DNA of 64,000 nucleotides from Paenibacillus azoreducens (GCF_021654775.1 NZ_AP025343.1:3377501-3441500); one strand, 5' to 3'. Positions 9,043 through 17,707 are shown, numbered from the stretch's first letter. The notes: generated by a model from the sequence alone, not told the origin. Program-made: numbers and translations.

Positions 9043-9810
9043 ATGGAGACGGTTAAACATCACTTTTTTAGCGATATGGGCGTCATGCTCGGGCGTTCCA
9101 TGCGCCATATTTTCCGCAGCATGGACACCATCATCACGGTCTGCATCACTCCGATTGCGATGATGCTGCTGTTCGTCTATGTGTTCGGCGGCGCTATTCA
9201 AACCGGTACGGATAACTATGTGAACTATCTGTTGCCCGGCATCCTGCTGATTGCGATTGCAAGCGGTATATCCTATACGGCTTACCGCCTGTTTTTGGAT
9301 AAGCAGCGGGGCATCATTGAGCGGTTCCACTCCATGCCGATTGCGCGTTCCGCCGTCCTGTGGGGGCACGTGCTGACCTCGGTGGTATCCAACGTCATTT
9401 CTCTTGTCGTCATCATTCTCGTAGCGCTGGTTATGGGCTTTCGTTCGTCGGCGGGAATCCTGCCATGGCTTGCCGTAGCCGGTATACTTGTGCTGTTTAC
9501 GCTGGCTTTGACTTGGGTCGCGGCGATTGCCGGACTGTCCGCAAAATCGGTGGAAGGTGCGAGCGCGTTTTCCTATCCGCTTATCTTCCTGCCATTTATC
9601 AGTTCGGCCTTTGTGCCGACTGAATCCATGCCGAAGGTCGTTCGCGCCTTTGCCGAAAACCAGCCGGTGACCTCGATCGTGGAAGCCATTCGTGCGCTGC
9701 TGTCAGGTCGGCCAGTGGGCAATGATATATGGATCGCTCTTGCGTGGTGCTTCGGAATTATGCTCGTGGCTTATATCTTTGCGATGAGGGCGTATAAGAA
9801 GCGGGTGTGA
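9043..9810 (+). CDS. ABC-2 type exporter permease (DrrB-like)
   Basis: Membrane subunit of 255 residues with six hydrophobic segments, belonging to the ABC-2 permease family. The pattern after the first helix (YVNYLLPGILLIAIASG) and the ERFHSMPIARSAVLWGH loop are typical of DrrB proteins. It starts immediately after the ATPase stop and has a TAAGGAGG site inside the end of that gene. Last gene of the PadR cassette. Confidence 0.88.
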   Translation: METVKHHFFSDMGVMLGRSMRHIFRSMDTIITVCITPIAMMLLFVYVFGGAIQTGTDNYVNYLLPGILLIAIASGISYTAYRLFLDKQRGIIERFHSMPIARSAVLWGHVLTSVVSNVISLVVIILVALVMGFRSSAGILPWLAVAGILVLFTLALTWVAAIAGLSAKSVEGASAFSYPLIFLPFISSAFVPTESMPKVVRAFAENQPVTSIVEAIRALLSGRPVGNDIWIALAWCFGIMLVAYIFAMRAYKKRV

Positions 9811-9914
9811 AATGGTTAAAAAGAAGTAAGCTGAAATCTAGAACTTTATTTTCACGATAGCTGCTGATTTCTATTTCAGTGATCAGACTAAAACCTAGGT
9901 GTGGTTTAAAGGAA

Positions 9915-9959
9915 ACGCCAAGCCGGTAGACATAATCATAGGCATGGCGTATTTTTTTT
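9915..9959 (+). terminator. Rho-independent terminator after the ABC exporter genes
   Basis: CGCCAAGCC (9916-9924) pairs with GGCATGGCG (9941-9949), one mismatch, followed by eight Ts (9952-9959). It closes the padR operon about 105 bp after the permease stop. Confidence 0.75.
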
Positions 9960-10028
9960 GGCAATATGAGACACCGAGTAGGAGAAGGGCTTCAGTTGAC
10001 AGATGGAATTATCAGATTATACTGTTAA

Positions 10029-10202
10029 GGAAATTTCTTGGTTATTCTTATCGATGAGTATCGACTCATGGTATTCCCTATTGTGGTGGGGAGTGGAAAG
10101 CGTCTTTTTAGGGACCATAATGAAAGTAAGGTTTTAAAACATGTTGAAACACAAACATTCGGCTCAGGAGTTGCTGTTTTAACCTATCAGCCTCACCGGT
10201 AA
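10029..10202 (+). pseudogene. C-terminal remnant of a dihydrofolate reductase (RibD C-terminal) family protein
   Basis: The frame reads DEYRLMVFPIVVGSGKRLF followed by a normal-looking tail to the TAA at 10200-10202. This is the conserved C-terminal strand region of the DHFR-like RibD_C reductases common in Bacillales. Upstream in the same frame is a stop (10026-10028), and the expected N-terminal two-thirds, including the nucleotide-binding part, are missing. It is a relic of about 57 codons with no start signal. Confidence 0.7.
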
Positions 10203-10216
10203 TAATCTGAGGAGAG

Positions 10217-10241
10217 CCCTCCAATGTTGGGAGGAGTTTTT
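10217..10241 (+). terminator. terminator hairpin after the reductase remnant
   Basis: CCCTCC (10217-10222) pairs with GGGAGG (10229-10234) and is followed by five Ts. Its position 15 bp after the remnant's stop suggests it is the original terminator of that gene. Confidence 0.6.
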
Positions 10242-10350
10242 GTACGCAAATTCCGTCCCGTCGTCTTATTTAATATCGGATGGATTGGAACGTAAAGTTG
10301 AGCAGTGATGCTGTATTGTGAAATTGCACCATAAAAAGATAAGTGAAAGT

Positions 10351-10388
10351 GGAGCGGGCCTACGCGAAAACGTAGAGCTCGCTTTTTT
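10351..10388 (+). terminator. terminator hairpin with six-T tail
   Basis: The inner stem TACG/CGTA around CGAAAA is extended by GAGCGGGC facing GAGCTCGC with some mismatches, then six Ts (10383-10388). No intact gene lies directly upstream. Confidence 0.5.
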
Positions 10389-10650
10389 CACAAATTTCCA
10401 CGTTCCATAAATAAAATTATGTTAACTTTCTTGTAAGGACGAAAAAGTCTATTAGGCAAGAGAAAAGATAGCATGATGAAGATCGCCGGAGATGGAGGTT
10501 TTTTGTATGGCGGATGTGAGCTTTTCCGAAGTATTGATAGGTTAGCCATTTCCACGTATCAAGCGTAGTTTCGAACCGAGTTTTTTTAAAAGGACTCCCT
10601 GCAACCGTTAAATTAATCCGTTTAGTGGTGGAAGACAAACAGAGATACAT

Positions 10651-10685
10651 TATAATCTTATTGAGTGAGAATGAATATCATTATC
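10651..10685 (+). promoter_or_regulatory. promoter -10 with overlapping Fur box for the siderophore importer
   Basis: A consensus TATAAT lies at 10651-10656. At 10667-10685, over the expected transcription start, the 19 bases match the classical Fur box at 16 positions (GAGAATGA then ATATCATTATC). With iron, Fur would cover the start site and shut off the importer. No good -35 element is seen. Confidence 0.75.
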
Positions 10686-10742
10686 ATAACATCAGACCTT
10701 ATGGATCTGATCGAACATCATTTTAGAAAGAGGAGAATCGGA

Positions 10743-11702
10743 TTGAAGAGTAAAACAATGTTCAACATTATATTGGTTTTGGTTATGACTGGCCTGATCG
10801 CTGGTTGCGGCGGAACTAGTCCGGAACATGCGAAAACGGATGAGGGCAAGGCGTCGACTTCTACAAGCTATGGCGATGGAGGCTCTTATCCTAGAACGAT
10901 TACTCATTTGAAAGGTGAAACCGTAGTTAAAGAAAAACCGCTCAAGATTGCGGCACCCTATATCTCTTTTGTCGATTATCTTGCTGTATTGGATGAATAT
11001 CCGGTGGCTGCACAGGGAGTCGAAATCATCAGCCGCAATTTTCCGAATCTAAGTAAACGCATAGCGGGGAAAGATATCATGGATCTAGGAATGCAGGTCG
11101 ATCTCGAGAAGTTGTTGGCTGCTGAACCGGATATAATCATTGCGGCGGATGATATGAAAGACCAGTATGAAAAGCTGACGCAAATCGCACCGACGGTTAT
11201 TTTTCCGCAAGCCGATGATTGGCGGAAAACGCTAAGGCAAATTGCCGAGGTGATAGGTAAAGAAGATAAAGCGGACAGTGTTCTTGCTGAGTTTGACCGC
11301 AAGTCTACGGAATATAAGGAAAAGTTGGCGTTTCGAAGTGGGGAGTCTGTCATGTTTGTGATGTACAGCGGCAAGGAGCAATTTATAACCTGGAACGATG
11401 GACGATTTGACCCATTTTACAAAGGGCTTGGACTAAAGCCAGTGAATGGTGCAGCTGACGGGCAATTGTCGTTGGAAAGTTTGGCTGCGCTCAATCCAGA
11501 TCATCTATTTGTCATTAACAATTGGCAAAACCCGATTCAAGGGGGAGTCAAAAAGGCTCTCGAAGCGAGTAAAGTATGGAACAGCATGAACTCTGTTAAA
11601 AACAACCATGTGTATGAACTAGCCGATCCTTCATTGCCCGGTCCAATGGCGCTTGCCAAGATCGACGGTATTGAAGAAATCATGAAGGCATTGGGGAGAT
11701 AA
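10743..11702 (+). CDS. iron-siderophore ABC transporter substrate-binding lipoprotein
   Basis: Periplasmic-binding-protein-like lipoprotein (PF01497 type, FhuD/FeuA/YfiY group) of 319 residues. The TTG start at 10743 has AGAGGAG at 7-base spacing. A longer GTG frame from 10665 would begin inside the Fur box and push a charged leader in front of the signal peptide, so it is rejected. The lipobox is LIAGC with C22. Downstream motifs include VDYLAVLDEYPVAAQGV, EKLLAAEPDIIIAADD and DHLFVINNW. It is first in an operon with two FecCD permeases and probably binds a ferric siderophore outside the membrane. Confidence 0.88.
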   Translation: MKSKTMFNIILVLVMTGLIAGCGGTSPEHAKTDEGKASTSTSYGDGGSYPRTITHLKGETVVKEKPLKIAAPYISFVDYLAVLDEYPVAAQGVEIISRNFPNLSKRIAGKDIMDLGMQVDLEKLLAAEPDIIIAADDMKDQYEKLTQIAPTVIFPQADDWRKTLRQIAEVIGKEDKADSVLAEFDRKSTEYKEKLAFRSGESVMFVMYSGKEQFITWNDGRFDPFYKGLGLKPVNGAADGQLSLESLAALNPDHLFVINNWQNPIQGGVKKALEASKVWNSMNSVKNNHVYELADPSLPGPMALAKIDGIEEIMKALGR

Positions 11703-11730
11703 TCAAGATTGGTATGTAAAGGTGGCTTAC

Positions 11731-12795
11731 ATGAGTCTAAGCAAGATAAAAATGAACCTGAAGCAACAGGATGAAGACGTTAAAACCGTCTCGCTCAGTT
11801 CACGTCCCTGGGCAGCAACGATCATCCTTGTCGGGGGCGTGATTGCGCTTCTCCTCAGTATTGGCTTCTCGGTATCTTTTGGGGCGGCAGACATTAAGTT
11901 CATAGCCGTATGGGAAGCGGTATTTCACAACAATCCGGATCTGACGCAACATCAGATCATTCAAGAACTTCGCCTGCCGCGCGTGCTCGGCGCTGCGATG
12001 GTCGGCACTTCCTTTGCAGTGGCCGGGGCAATAATGCAAGGAATGACACGTAATCCTCTCGCGGATTCGGGTCTTCTTGGTTTGAACGCAGGCGCGGGAT
12101 TCGCCTTGGCGCTGTGCTTCGCTTTCTTTCCGGGCCTGCCGTTCCTGTTTTTGATTTTGTATTCATTTTTGGGTGCGGGTCTTGGCGCCGGGCTTGTTTA
12201 TGGCATTGGTTCGATGGTCCGGGGAGGTTTGACACCTCTGCGTCTGGTTTTGGCCGGGGCAGCTGTATCCGCATTATTGTCAGCACTTAGCGAAGGCATA
12301 GCTCTTTATTTCCATATAGGGCAGGATCTCGCTTTCTGGTATGCAGGCGGAATCGCGGGCACGAACTGGCTGCAGCTCAAAATCATGTTCCCTTGGGTGC
12401 TAGCGGCAGTTTTTGGGGCGATTATTTTGTCACGTTCGATAACGATGCTGAGCTTAGGCGATGAATTAGCGAAAGGACTTGGACTGCGAAGCGGGACCGT
12501 CAAGCTGGCTGGCACTATCATCGTGCTCATTTTGGCAGGGGCCGCCGTTTCGGTCGTGGGAGCGGTCGGTTTTGTAGGGCTGATTATCCCGCATCTGACA
12601 CGGAAACTGGTCGGAGTTGATTACCGCTTAATCATTCCTTGCTCTGCAGTGCTTGGCGCACTTCTCGTGGTATGTGCCGATTTGGCGGCGAGAATGGTTA
12701 ATCCGCCATATGAGACACCGCTTGGCGCTTTGGTTGCTCTCATCGGTGTGCCTTTCTTTCTGTACATCTCGCGTAAGGAAGGGAGGGGGCTGTAA
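11731..12795 (+). CDS. FecCD-type siderophore ABC transporter permease, first subunit
   Basis: BtuC/FecCD-family permease of 354 residues with about nine to ten hydrophobic helices. Family landmarks are LRLPRVLGAAMVGTSFAVAG, the MQGMTRNPLADSGLLGLNAGAG loop, and the C-terminal VGFVGLIIPHLTRKLVG motif that contacts the ATPase. The ATG at 11731 has AAAGGTGG upstream; a GTG nine bases earlier overlaps that site. It forms the channel together with the next gene. Confidence 0.9.
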   Translation: MSLSKIKMNLKQQDEDVKTVSLSSRPWAATIILVGGVIALLLSIGFSVSFGAADIKFIAVWEAVFHNNPDLTQHQIIQELRLPRVLGAAMVGTSFAVAGAIMQGMTRNPLADSGLLGLNAGAGFALALCFAFFPGLPFLFLILYSFLGAGLGAGLVYGIGSMVRGGLTPLRLVLAGAAVSALLSALSEGIALYFHIGQDLAFWYAGGIAGTNWLQLKIMFPWVLAAVFGAIILSRSITMLSLGDELAKGLGLRSGTVKLAGTIIVLILAGAAVSVVGAVGFVGLIIPHLTRKLVGVDYRLIIPCSAVLGALLVVCADLAARMVNPPYETPLGALVALIGVPFFLYISRKEGRGL

Positions 12796-13833
12796 ATGTT
12801 GCAACCGAGCAAAATGTCGCCTGAAGATTGGCGGAAACAAAAGCGGGATATCACCGTTATGATTTCACTCGGACTACTGATCGTCATGGCCTTTGTGCTG
12901 AGCATGAATACAGGATTTATCCGACTTTCGCCGCTGGATACGCTCCGCACCTTGTTTGGAGGAGGAACAGCCAAGGAAGAATTGATTTTATTCGACTTCC
13001 GATTGCCGCGTATCGTCATTTCGGTTTTGATCGGGGCAGGATTAGCGGTGTCGGGATGCATTATGCAGGGAATTTCCCGCAATGCGCTTGCAGATCCTGG
13101 AATTCTCGGCATTAATGCCGGGGCAGGGCTGGTTGTACTACTATTCGTTGCAATCTATCCGACTACAGAAGCAGCACCGGTGTTTATGCTGCCCATATTG
13201 GCGTGGATCGGAGCGGGATTGACAGCTGCTCTTATATTTTCATTATCATACAAGCGTCATAAAGGCTTGCTGCCGACACGTCTGCTGCTAACCGGCATAG
13301 CCGTCGCTGCAGGCATCAGCGCTGCTACGATCGTGTTGACGCTTCGCATTAGTCCGGAAAAATACCAGTTTGTAGCGACCTGGATGGCAGGGAGTATCTG
13401 GGGGACAAACTGGAATTTTGTTCTGGCGCTGCTCCCGTTTATTGCGGTTTTGCTACCGTTCGTATTCTGCAAAGCGAGAATGATGAATGTGCTGAATCTG
13501 GGAGAGGCGAATGCGATCGCTTTGGGCGCACGTGTGTCCAGGGAACAGATTGTTCTGCTTATGGCAGCCGTTGGACTCGCAGGCTCCTGTGTTGCAGTTA
13601 GCGGCGGCATCGGTTTCGTCGGCCTGATCGGGCCGCATGTGGCCAGACGGCTCGTTGGTCCGAAACATCAAGTGCTGCTTCCGACTTCCGCACTAACCGG
13701 TTCGCTCATGGTCATTGTTGCCGATATGCTTGGCCGCTTGATTTTGCAGCCATCCGAAATCCCGGTGGGGATCATCGTGGCTATCATCGGAGCGCCATAC
13801 TTTCTGTATTTGCTCGCCCGTCCATCTTCTTAG
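12796..13833 (+). CDS. FecCD-type siderophore ABC transporter permease, second subunit
   Basis: Second BtuC/FecCD-family permease, 345 residues, starting directly after the first permease's stop. It has the same landmarks: FRLPRIVISVLIGAGLAVSG, MQGISRNALADPGILGINAGAG and GGIGFVGLIGPHVARRLVG. No ATP-binding gene follows, so the importer must use an ATPase encoded elsewhere, as the FeuABC system of Bacillus subtilis does with YusV. Confidence 0.9.
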   Translation: MLQPSKMSPEDWRKQKRDITVMISLGLLIVMAFVLSMNTGFIRLSPLDTLRTLFGGGTAKEELILFDFRLPRIVISVLIGAGLAVSGCIMQGISRNALADPGILGINAGAGLVVLLFVAIYPTTEAAPVFMLPILAWIGAGLTAALIFSLSYKRHKGLLPTRLLLTGIAVAAGISAATIVLTLRISPEKYQFVATWMAGSIWGTNWNFVLALLPFIAVLLPFVFCKARMMNVLNLGEANAIALGARVSREQIVLLMAAVGLAGSCVAVSGGIGFVGLIGPHVARRLVGPKHQVLLPTSALTGSLMVIVADMLGRLILQPSEIPVGIIVAIIGAPYFLYLLARPSS

Positions 13834-13844
13834 AAACGATCGAC

Positions 13845-13890
13845 TGCCGCAATACTTCCTGCATACCTGCATAAAGGAAATATTGCGGCA
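13845..13890. terminator. long hairpin after the siderophore importer
   Basis: TGCCGCAATACTTCC (13845-13859) pairs with GGAAATATTGCGGCA (13876-13890), 14 of 15 positions, around a 16-base loop. No T-run follows on either strand, so it is either a processing or retroregulatory hairpin or an atypical terminator. Confidence 0.5.
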
Positions 13891-13955
13891 TGTCAGAATT
13901 GTTGCTGGGGCATACGGTACCGTTACATTTTGGGTGGGTGATGAGGATACCGACA

Positions 13956-13979
13956 AATGATTAAAATAATGATTAAAAT
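13956..13979 (+). repeat. two perfect tandem 12-bp repeats upstream of the recombinase
   Basis: AATGATTAAAAT occurs twice head to tail (13956-13967 and 13968-13979), just upstream of the recombinase promoter. Possible regulatory or recombinase arm-type binding site; not tested. Confidence 0.6.
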
Positions 13980-13995
13980 TACGTAAAATAATAAT

Positions 13996-14024
13996 TTGAC
14001 GAATAAATATTAATAAGTTATTAT
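13996..14024 (+). promoter_or_regulatory. sigma-A promoter of the XerS-type recombinase gene
   Basis: TTGACG (13996-14001), 17-bp spacer, TATTAT (14019-14024), 25 bp before the start codon. Confidence 0.7.
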
Positions 14025-14048
14025 GAATGATAGGGGGATTGGTAATAA

Positions 14049-15119
14049 GTGGATAAAAGTGCAAGGCTGCATTATATGAACCGCGTGGATGACAAATGCG
14101 CCGAGCTTCCTTGGTATGTTACCGAATACATCGATAGCCGCAAACGAAAGCTGTCACACACCACGCTGTTGAATTACTGCCATGATTATCTGATCTTTTT
14201 CGATTGGCTTGTGGCAGAAAAACTGGCTGCTGATCATCGCAAAGACATCGAATTATCCGTACTTGAATCGCTGACCGTTCGCGAAGTGGAAAATTTCCTG
14301 TCATTTTTGGAATATCAGCTCGGCAACAACAAATATACGATCAACCGTAAACTGTCTGCATTAAAATCGCTGTTTGATTATTTGCAGAACAAGGCCGAAA
14401 CCCGGGATCTAAAGCCGTATATACAGCGTAATGTCATGGCCAAGATCGACTTTAATTCCATTAAGGAAAGCCAGGAAACGATCGCTAATCGGATTGAAGG
14501 AAAAATTTTGCGTGAAGACGATTTTGAAAAGTTCCGCCAGTTTGTGGCTCATGATTTTGGTGAACTAAAGAAATCCAATAAACGCATGGCGCGATTTCAT
14601 GAAATTAACCGCGAACGTGATACTGCGATTGTATCGCTGATACTTGGATCCGGACTGCGGTTATCCGAAGTAGCGGGAATTAATGTTGAGGATTTGGATA
14701 TGAATAAAGGCCAGGTGCGCGTGCTGCGTAAAGGAAATAAGGAACAATATGTATATTTTAGCCAACAAGCGCTGTTGGACCTGGAGAGTTATTTGAAGAT
14801 CCGGGAAACACGATATGTACCGGAAAAATCGGAAAATTATTTGTTTATAGCAGCGCCAATCGGCCGTAAAGGCAAAAGCCGGCGGCTGACGCCAAGATCA
14901 ATTGAAAAGCTGATCGAAAAATACGCTGCAGCATTTGGCAAGCCGGCATTGACTGTGCATTCCTTGAGGCATTCTTTTGCGACTCGTTACCATCTGGAGA
15001 ATAACGATGTGCCGAAGCTGAAGAATCAGCTGGGGCATTCGTCGATCCAGACGACGATGATCTATACGCATTTAACAGATGAAGAGATGAGAAAAGCCGT
15101 TAATAATATGGATAAATAA
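14049..15119 (+). CDS. xerS: tyrosine recombinase, XerS type
   Basis: Site-specific tyrosine recombinase of 356 residues. The N-terminal SAM-like core-binding domain (about 15-130) begins with the PWYVTEYIDSRKRKLSHTTLLNY pattern of XerS proteins. The catalytic domain has all key residues: R204 in GSGLRLSEV, H304 and R307 in HSLRHSF, H330 in LGHSS and the nucleophile Y339 in MIYTH. The GTG start has AGGGGG upstream at a rather long spacing; the ATG at 14076 is an alternative. XerS resolves chromosome dimers alone in streptococci, but Bacillales normally use XerC/XerD-type pairs, so its role here is open. It borders the AT-rich island at 15.2-29.5 kb, and might act on that island. Confidence 0.85.
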   Translation: MDKSARLHYMNRVDDKCAELPWYVTEYIDSRKRKLSHTTLLNYCHDYLIFFDWLVAEKLAADHRKDIELSVLESLTVREVENFLSFLEYQLGNNKYTINRKLSALKSLFDYLQNKAETRDLKPYIQRNVMAKIDFNSIKESQETIANRIEGKILREDDFEKFRQFVAHDFGELKKSNKRMARFHEINRERDTAIVSLILGSGLRLSEVAGINVEDLDMNKGQVRVLRKGNKEQYVYFSQQALLDLESYLKIRETRYVPEKSENYLFIAAPIGRKGKSRRLTPRSIEKLIEKYAAAFGKPALTVHSLRHSFATRYHLENNDVPKLKNQLGHSSIQTTMIYTHLTDEEMRKAVNNMDK

Positions 15120-15136
15120 AAAAATGGGAAAATGCG

Positions 15137-15165
15137 AAAATGGCCGTCGTTGGACGGTTTTCTTT
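15137..15165 (+). terminator. Rho-independent terminator of the recombinase gene
   Basis: CCGTC (15144-15148) pairs with GACGG (15153-15157), framed by A-rich and T-rich flanks. Confidence 0.75.
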
Positions 15166-15225
15166 AATACATTTTCACAAAACTCGTATTTTGTACATAT
15201 GTATATAACTCGCGATTGTTGTTGT

Positions 15226-15274
15226 CTAATGACACAAATGTGACTACATTAATGACACAAATTTGGGTACATTA
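15226..15274 (+). repeat. left copy of a 49-bp direct repeat bounding the AT-rich island
   Basis: This 49-bp block matches 29411-29459 at 48 of 49 positions in the same orientation. It contains two copies of an AATGACACAAA unit and ends in GGGTACATTA. Similar units form the ends of the short elements at 29247 and 29369, so it looks like the right end of a transposable element. Confidence 0.85.
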
Positions 15275-15319
15275 TCTTCTAATAAAAAATTCACCTTTTT
15301 TTTCATTTGATTTCTCCTC

Positions 15320-16504
15320 TCATTTTAATGGTTTCCAAAGATAAATTGGAACCGAGGCAAGAAAGATGTTTCCTTTAGAACTCTTTACGCTTGTCAAATA
15401 CCCCTTCTCCATTTTGTAAATATTACCTAAAGTCCACCCAGTGGCATCACCTCCATTCATAATTACCGATACTTCTCCCGTCTCTTCTGAAAATGCGTAG
15501 AAGTTAACATGATCTTTAAGAAGCATACTTATCGATGTACTGTTATTTACTTCCTTCCAATCTTTCAGCTTCAGATTGTAGATTCTTAAAGAATTGTCTT
15601 TAAAAAGGCAAAGTATATTGTCATTAATTACTTGAACCTGTGCCAGTTTGTCAGGAAGAGAAATGTTTATCCATTCCGCACTCTTATTAGAAATCAATAT
15701 TTTTTGACTATTCGTTGCTAGAAATATTTGTCCAATATTATTAATTTGAACTGCCCGTGATAACTCAGGAACTTTCATCTTTGTCCAGTTCATTCCGTAA
15801 TCTATGGATGAATAAACGAATCCATCTTCAGTCAAAAACGCAATTTTTCCATTCGTAGTACAATCAATTCCAGTAATATTACTATTCACTGATAAAAGGA
15901 ATTTCTGAGTATTATCGAGCCCCAAAATATATATTTCATTATTTGTAGATGCGATAATCTTACTTTCATCTGTTATCCAAGCATTATTTATAATTAATTT
16001 AGAATCTAAAAGGGTCCAAGACTCTCCATTGTTTCGACTTATTTCAATAAATGGATCATGAGCCATATTAAATTCCGTAGGATGTTTATCTCCCCAAATG
16101 ACTACTAAGTCATTTTTTGTAGTGACTCCCCGCACAGCCATGCTGTCATGTGATGAAACTGTTTTTTTCGTCTTCAGATTTAATCCCATGAATTCCCCAC
16201 CATACGCGACTTTATGTTGAGCATCTATTTCTTTCCCGCTACGCGTGTCATAATAAATCTTTGTAAATTGTTTTTGTTGATCTAAACATATAATTGTAAG
16301 TGTGGGGAGACCGTCAATATAATCAGCAGTAAAATGATATCCAGTTGCCCAATCTTCGCCAGGTTGTAAATGATATTTCTCCTTTGCTTTCTTCAATAAA
16401 TCAGAATTATCATACTTGATATCATTAATTGAAAATGTCTGTCCATTGATAGGCCCCTGGTATGGCCCTGATAAATCTGCATTACCTTTAGTGATTTTCA
16501 CCAT
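15320..16504 (-). pseudogene. beta-propeller (BNR-like) protein, C-terminal part of a frameshifted gene
   Basis: 394 codons of a repetitive beta-strand protein with sialidase-like turns (SRNNGESWTLLDS, SSIDYGMNWTKM) separated by about 40-residue blades, so a six- or seven-bladed propeller is likely. The frame opens at ATGGTGA, overlapping the stop of the membrane-anchored part at 16498. Joining the two with one extra base gives a smooth YFSDPKKW-VKITKGNADLSG sequence. I therefore read 15320-16815 as one gene broken by a one-base deletion. Extracellular location follows from the membrane anchor in the other piece. No ligand or partner is known. Confidence 0.65.
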
Positions 16505-16815
16505 TTCTTAGGATCTGAAAAATAGAGGTTCCAAATATATCTTTTTCCAGTCTCTCCACGTGTCCCCCCCATGGTTTCATCTTGACTTATTATCTTCAAT
16601 AAATTTGCCTCTTTACTCCATTCCTTCACTTTAACCCTACCTATTTCAATAGCCTCGTTCATTGTTAACTCAGTAGCAACCTTAGACTCAGCCTCATTTT
16701 TAATAGTTTCCCTAAAAAAGTATTTGTAAGAAATAAAAACTATCAATATGATAACCACCGTTAGGATCATCCATTGAATTTTCTTTTTTGAAATCATTGA
16801 AAACCTCTCTCTCAA
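16498..16815 (-). pseudogene. membrane-anchored N-terminal part of the frameshifted propeller gene
   Basis: 105 codons: a short basic N-terminus, one membrane helix at about residues 14-32 (WMILTVVIILIVFISYKYFF), then a helical linker. AGAGAGG lies upstream on the minus strand. The last residues FSDPKKW run into a TGA that overlaps the start of the 394-codon frame by seven bases. A true two-gene overlap is possible, but a frameshift in one gene is more natural because neither piece looks complete alone. Confidence 0.6.
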
Positions 16816-16941
16816 TATAAATCTAAAAAATGGTGAATATATAATAACTCTTCCATTAAAAGGTATGTGATATATTCAAATTACTATATATGATAAATTA
16901 TGTATATGATTCTAATGTTCTAAACTTCCGACAAAATTCAT

Positions 16942-17169
16942 TTAAGTTTGACAGTGTGCTTGATATAGAAACACATTCTCTCCTTCACGAAAGCCGTTAA
17001 CATGCTCAGTAACTAGGCCAGTGCCTGCACCAAATTCAAGACATGAATCAACATTTAAACGATTTATTTGAGTATTGATAAAATTTACTATCATCGAACC
17101 TATCTCATTAGAATAACCGCCCTTTAAATTATAGACTTTTGCTATTTGATTGAAATTAGTACTACTCAT
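16942..17169 (-). pseudogene. N-terminal fragment of a SAM-dependent methyltransferase
   Basis: 75 codons that begin properly (AAGGGGGCGG before the ATG). They contain motif I of class I methyltransferases (CLEFGAGTGLVTEHV) near residue 42, then end soon after in unrelated residues. Intact relatives are over 200 residues, so at least two-thirds of the enzyme is missing. It lies 84 bp after the two Nudix genes on the same strand. Confidence 0.7.
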
Positions 17170-17253
17170 TCTTCCGCCCCCTTCATTTTTAACTCACATG
17201 GTGTACTGTTTTTTCTTGCAATTTCATTAAATTTCCTAAGTTAGTACTATGGT

Positions 17254-17691
17254 TTACTTTAACTTATAGTTTTTAGTTTCTTGCTTGCACATTACAACAT
17301 TACCAGAATAATCAGCGGCATCTTTAATTCGTTGGATAGTAAAATTTGATATAGGTGAGGGCAGTTGATCCAACGGAAAGAAACCAATTTGGTCAATTTC
17401 TACGCCATCTGGAATAGGTGAACCAAACCATTTCCCTAAAAAAATAAATACATATGAGTTATTCCTAAAATACATTCCTGATAATAAAACATCTGATAAA
17501 GAAATATTAATGCCTATTTCCTCTTTACATTCTCGTATTGCAGTTTCCCATGCAGGTTCCCCGCTTTCTTGAAGTCCACCAGGAATTCCCCATTTTTTTT
17601 CACCATATGTCCGATGTACTAACAGGACTCGCCCAAGCTCATCAAACAAAACGAACCCTGCTGCATCTCTCTGAATACTCAATATGTACAA
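17254..17691 (-). CDS. Nudix hydrolase, second of a tandem pair
   Basis: Nudix-fold pyrophosphohydrolase of 145 residues. The Nudix box is complete: GG-X-QESGEPAWETA-I-REC-KEEIGI, with the REXXEE glutamates that bind magnesium. The substrate is not predictable. The upstream neighbour at 17708 is a paralogue sharing AGFVLFD, VLLVH-TYGEKKW-IPGG and PIPDGVEID. GGAGG precedes the start and only 16 bp separate the two, so they are one transcript that arose by tandem duplication. Confidence 0.85.
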   Translation of the reverse strand: MYILSIQRDAAGFVLFDELGRVLLVHRTYGEKKWGIPGGLQESGEPAWETAIRECKEEIGINISLSDVLLSGMYFRNNSYVFIFLGKWFGSPIPDGVEIDQIGFFPLDQLPSPISNFTIQRIKDAADYSGNVVMCKQETKNYKLK

Positions 17692-17707
17692 CCTCCTAAA
17701 TAGGTGG

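Larger units (their letters stand above)
10203..10640. other. intergenic stretch with two hairpins and a terminator-like repeat
   Basis: Contains the two terminator hairpins listed separately (10217 and 10351) and a block at 10470-10545 that resembles the sequence around the operon terminator at 6869-6945. No gene is seen. A 77-codon open frame on the minus strand has no ribosome binding site or recognisable domain. Confidence 0.4.

Noticed and set aside
10665..10742. N-terminal extension of the siderophore-binding protein from a GTG at 10665
   Set aside because: It would start inside the Fur box and place charged residues before the signal peptide; the TTG at 10743 has a proper ribosome binding site.
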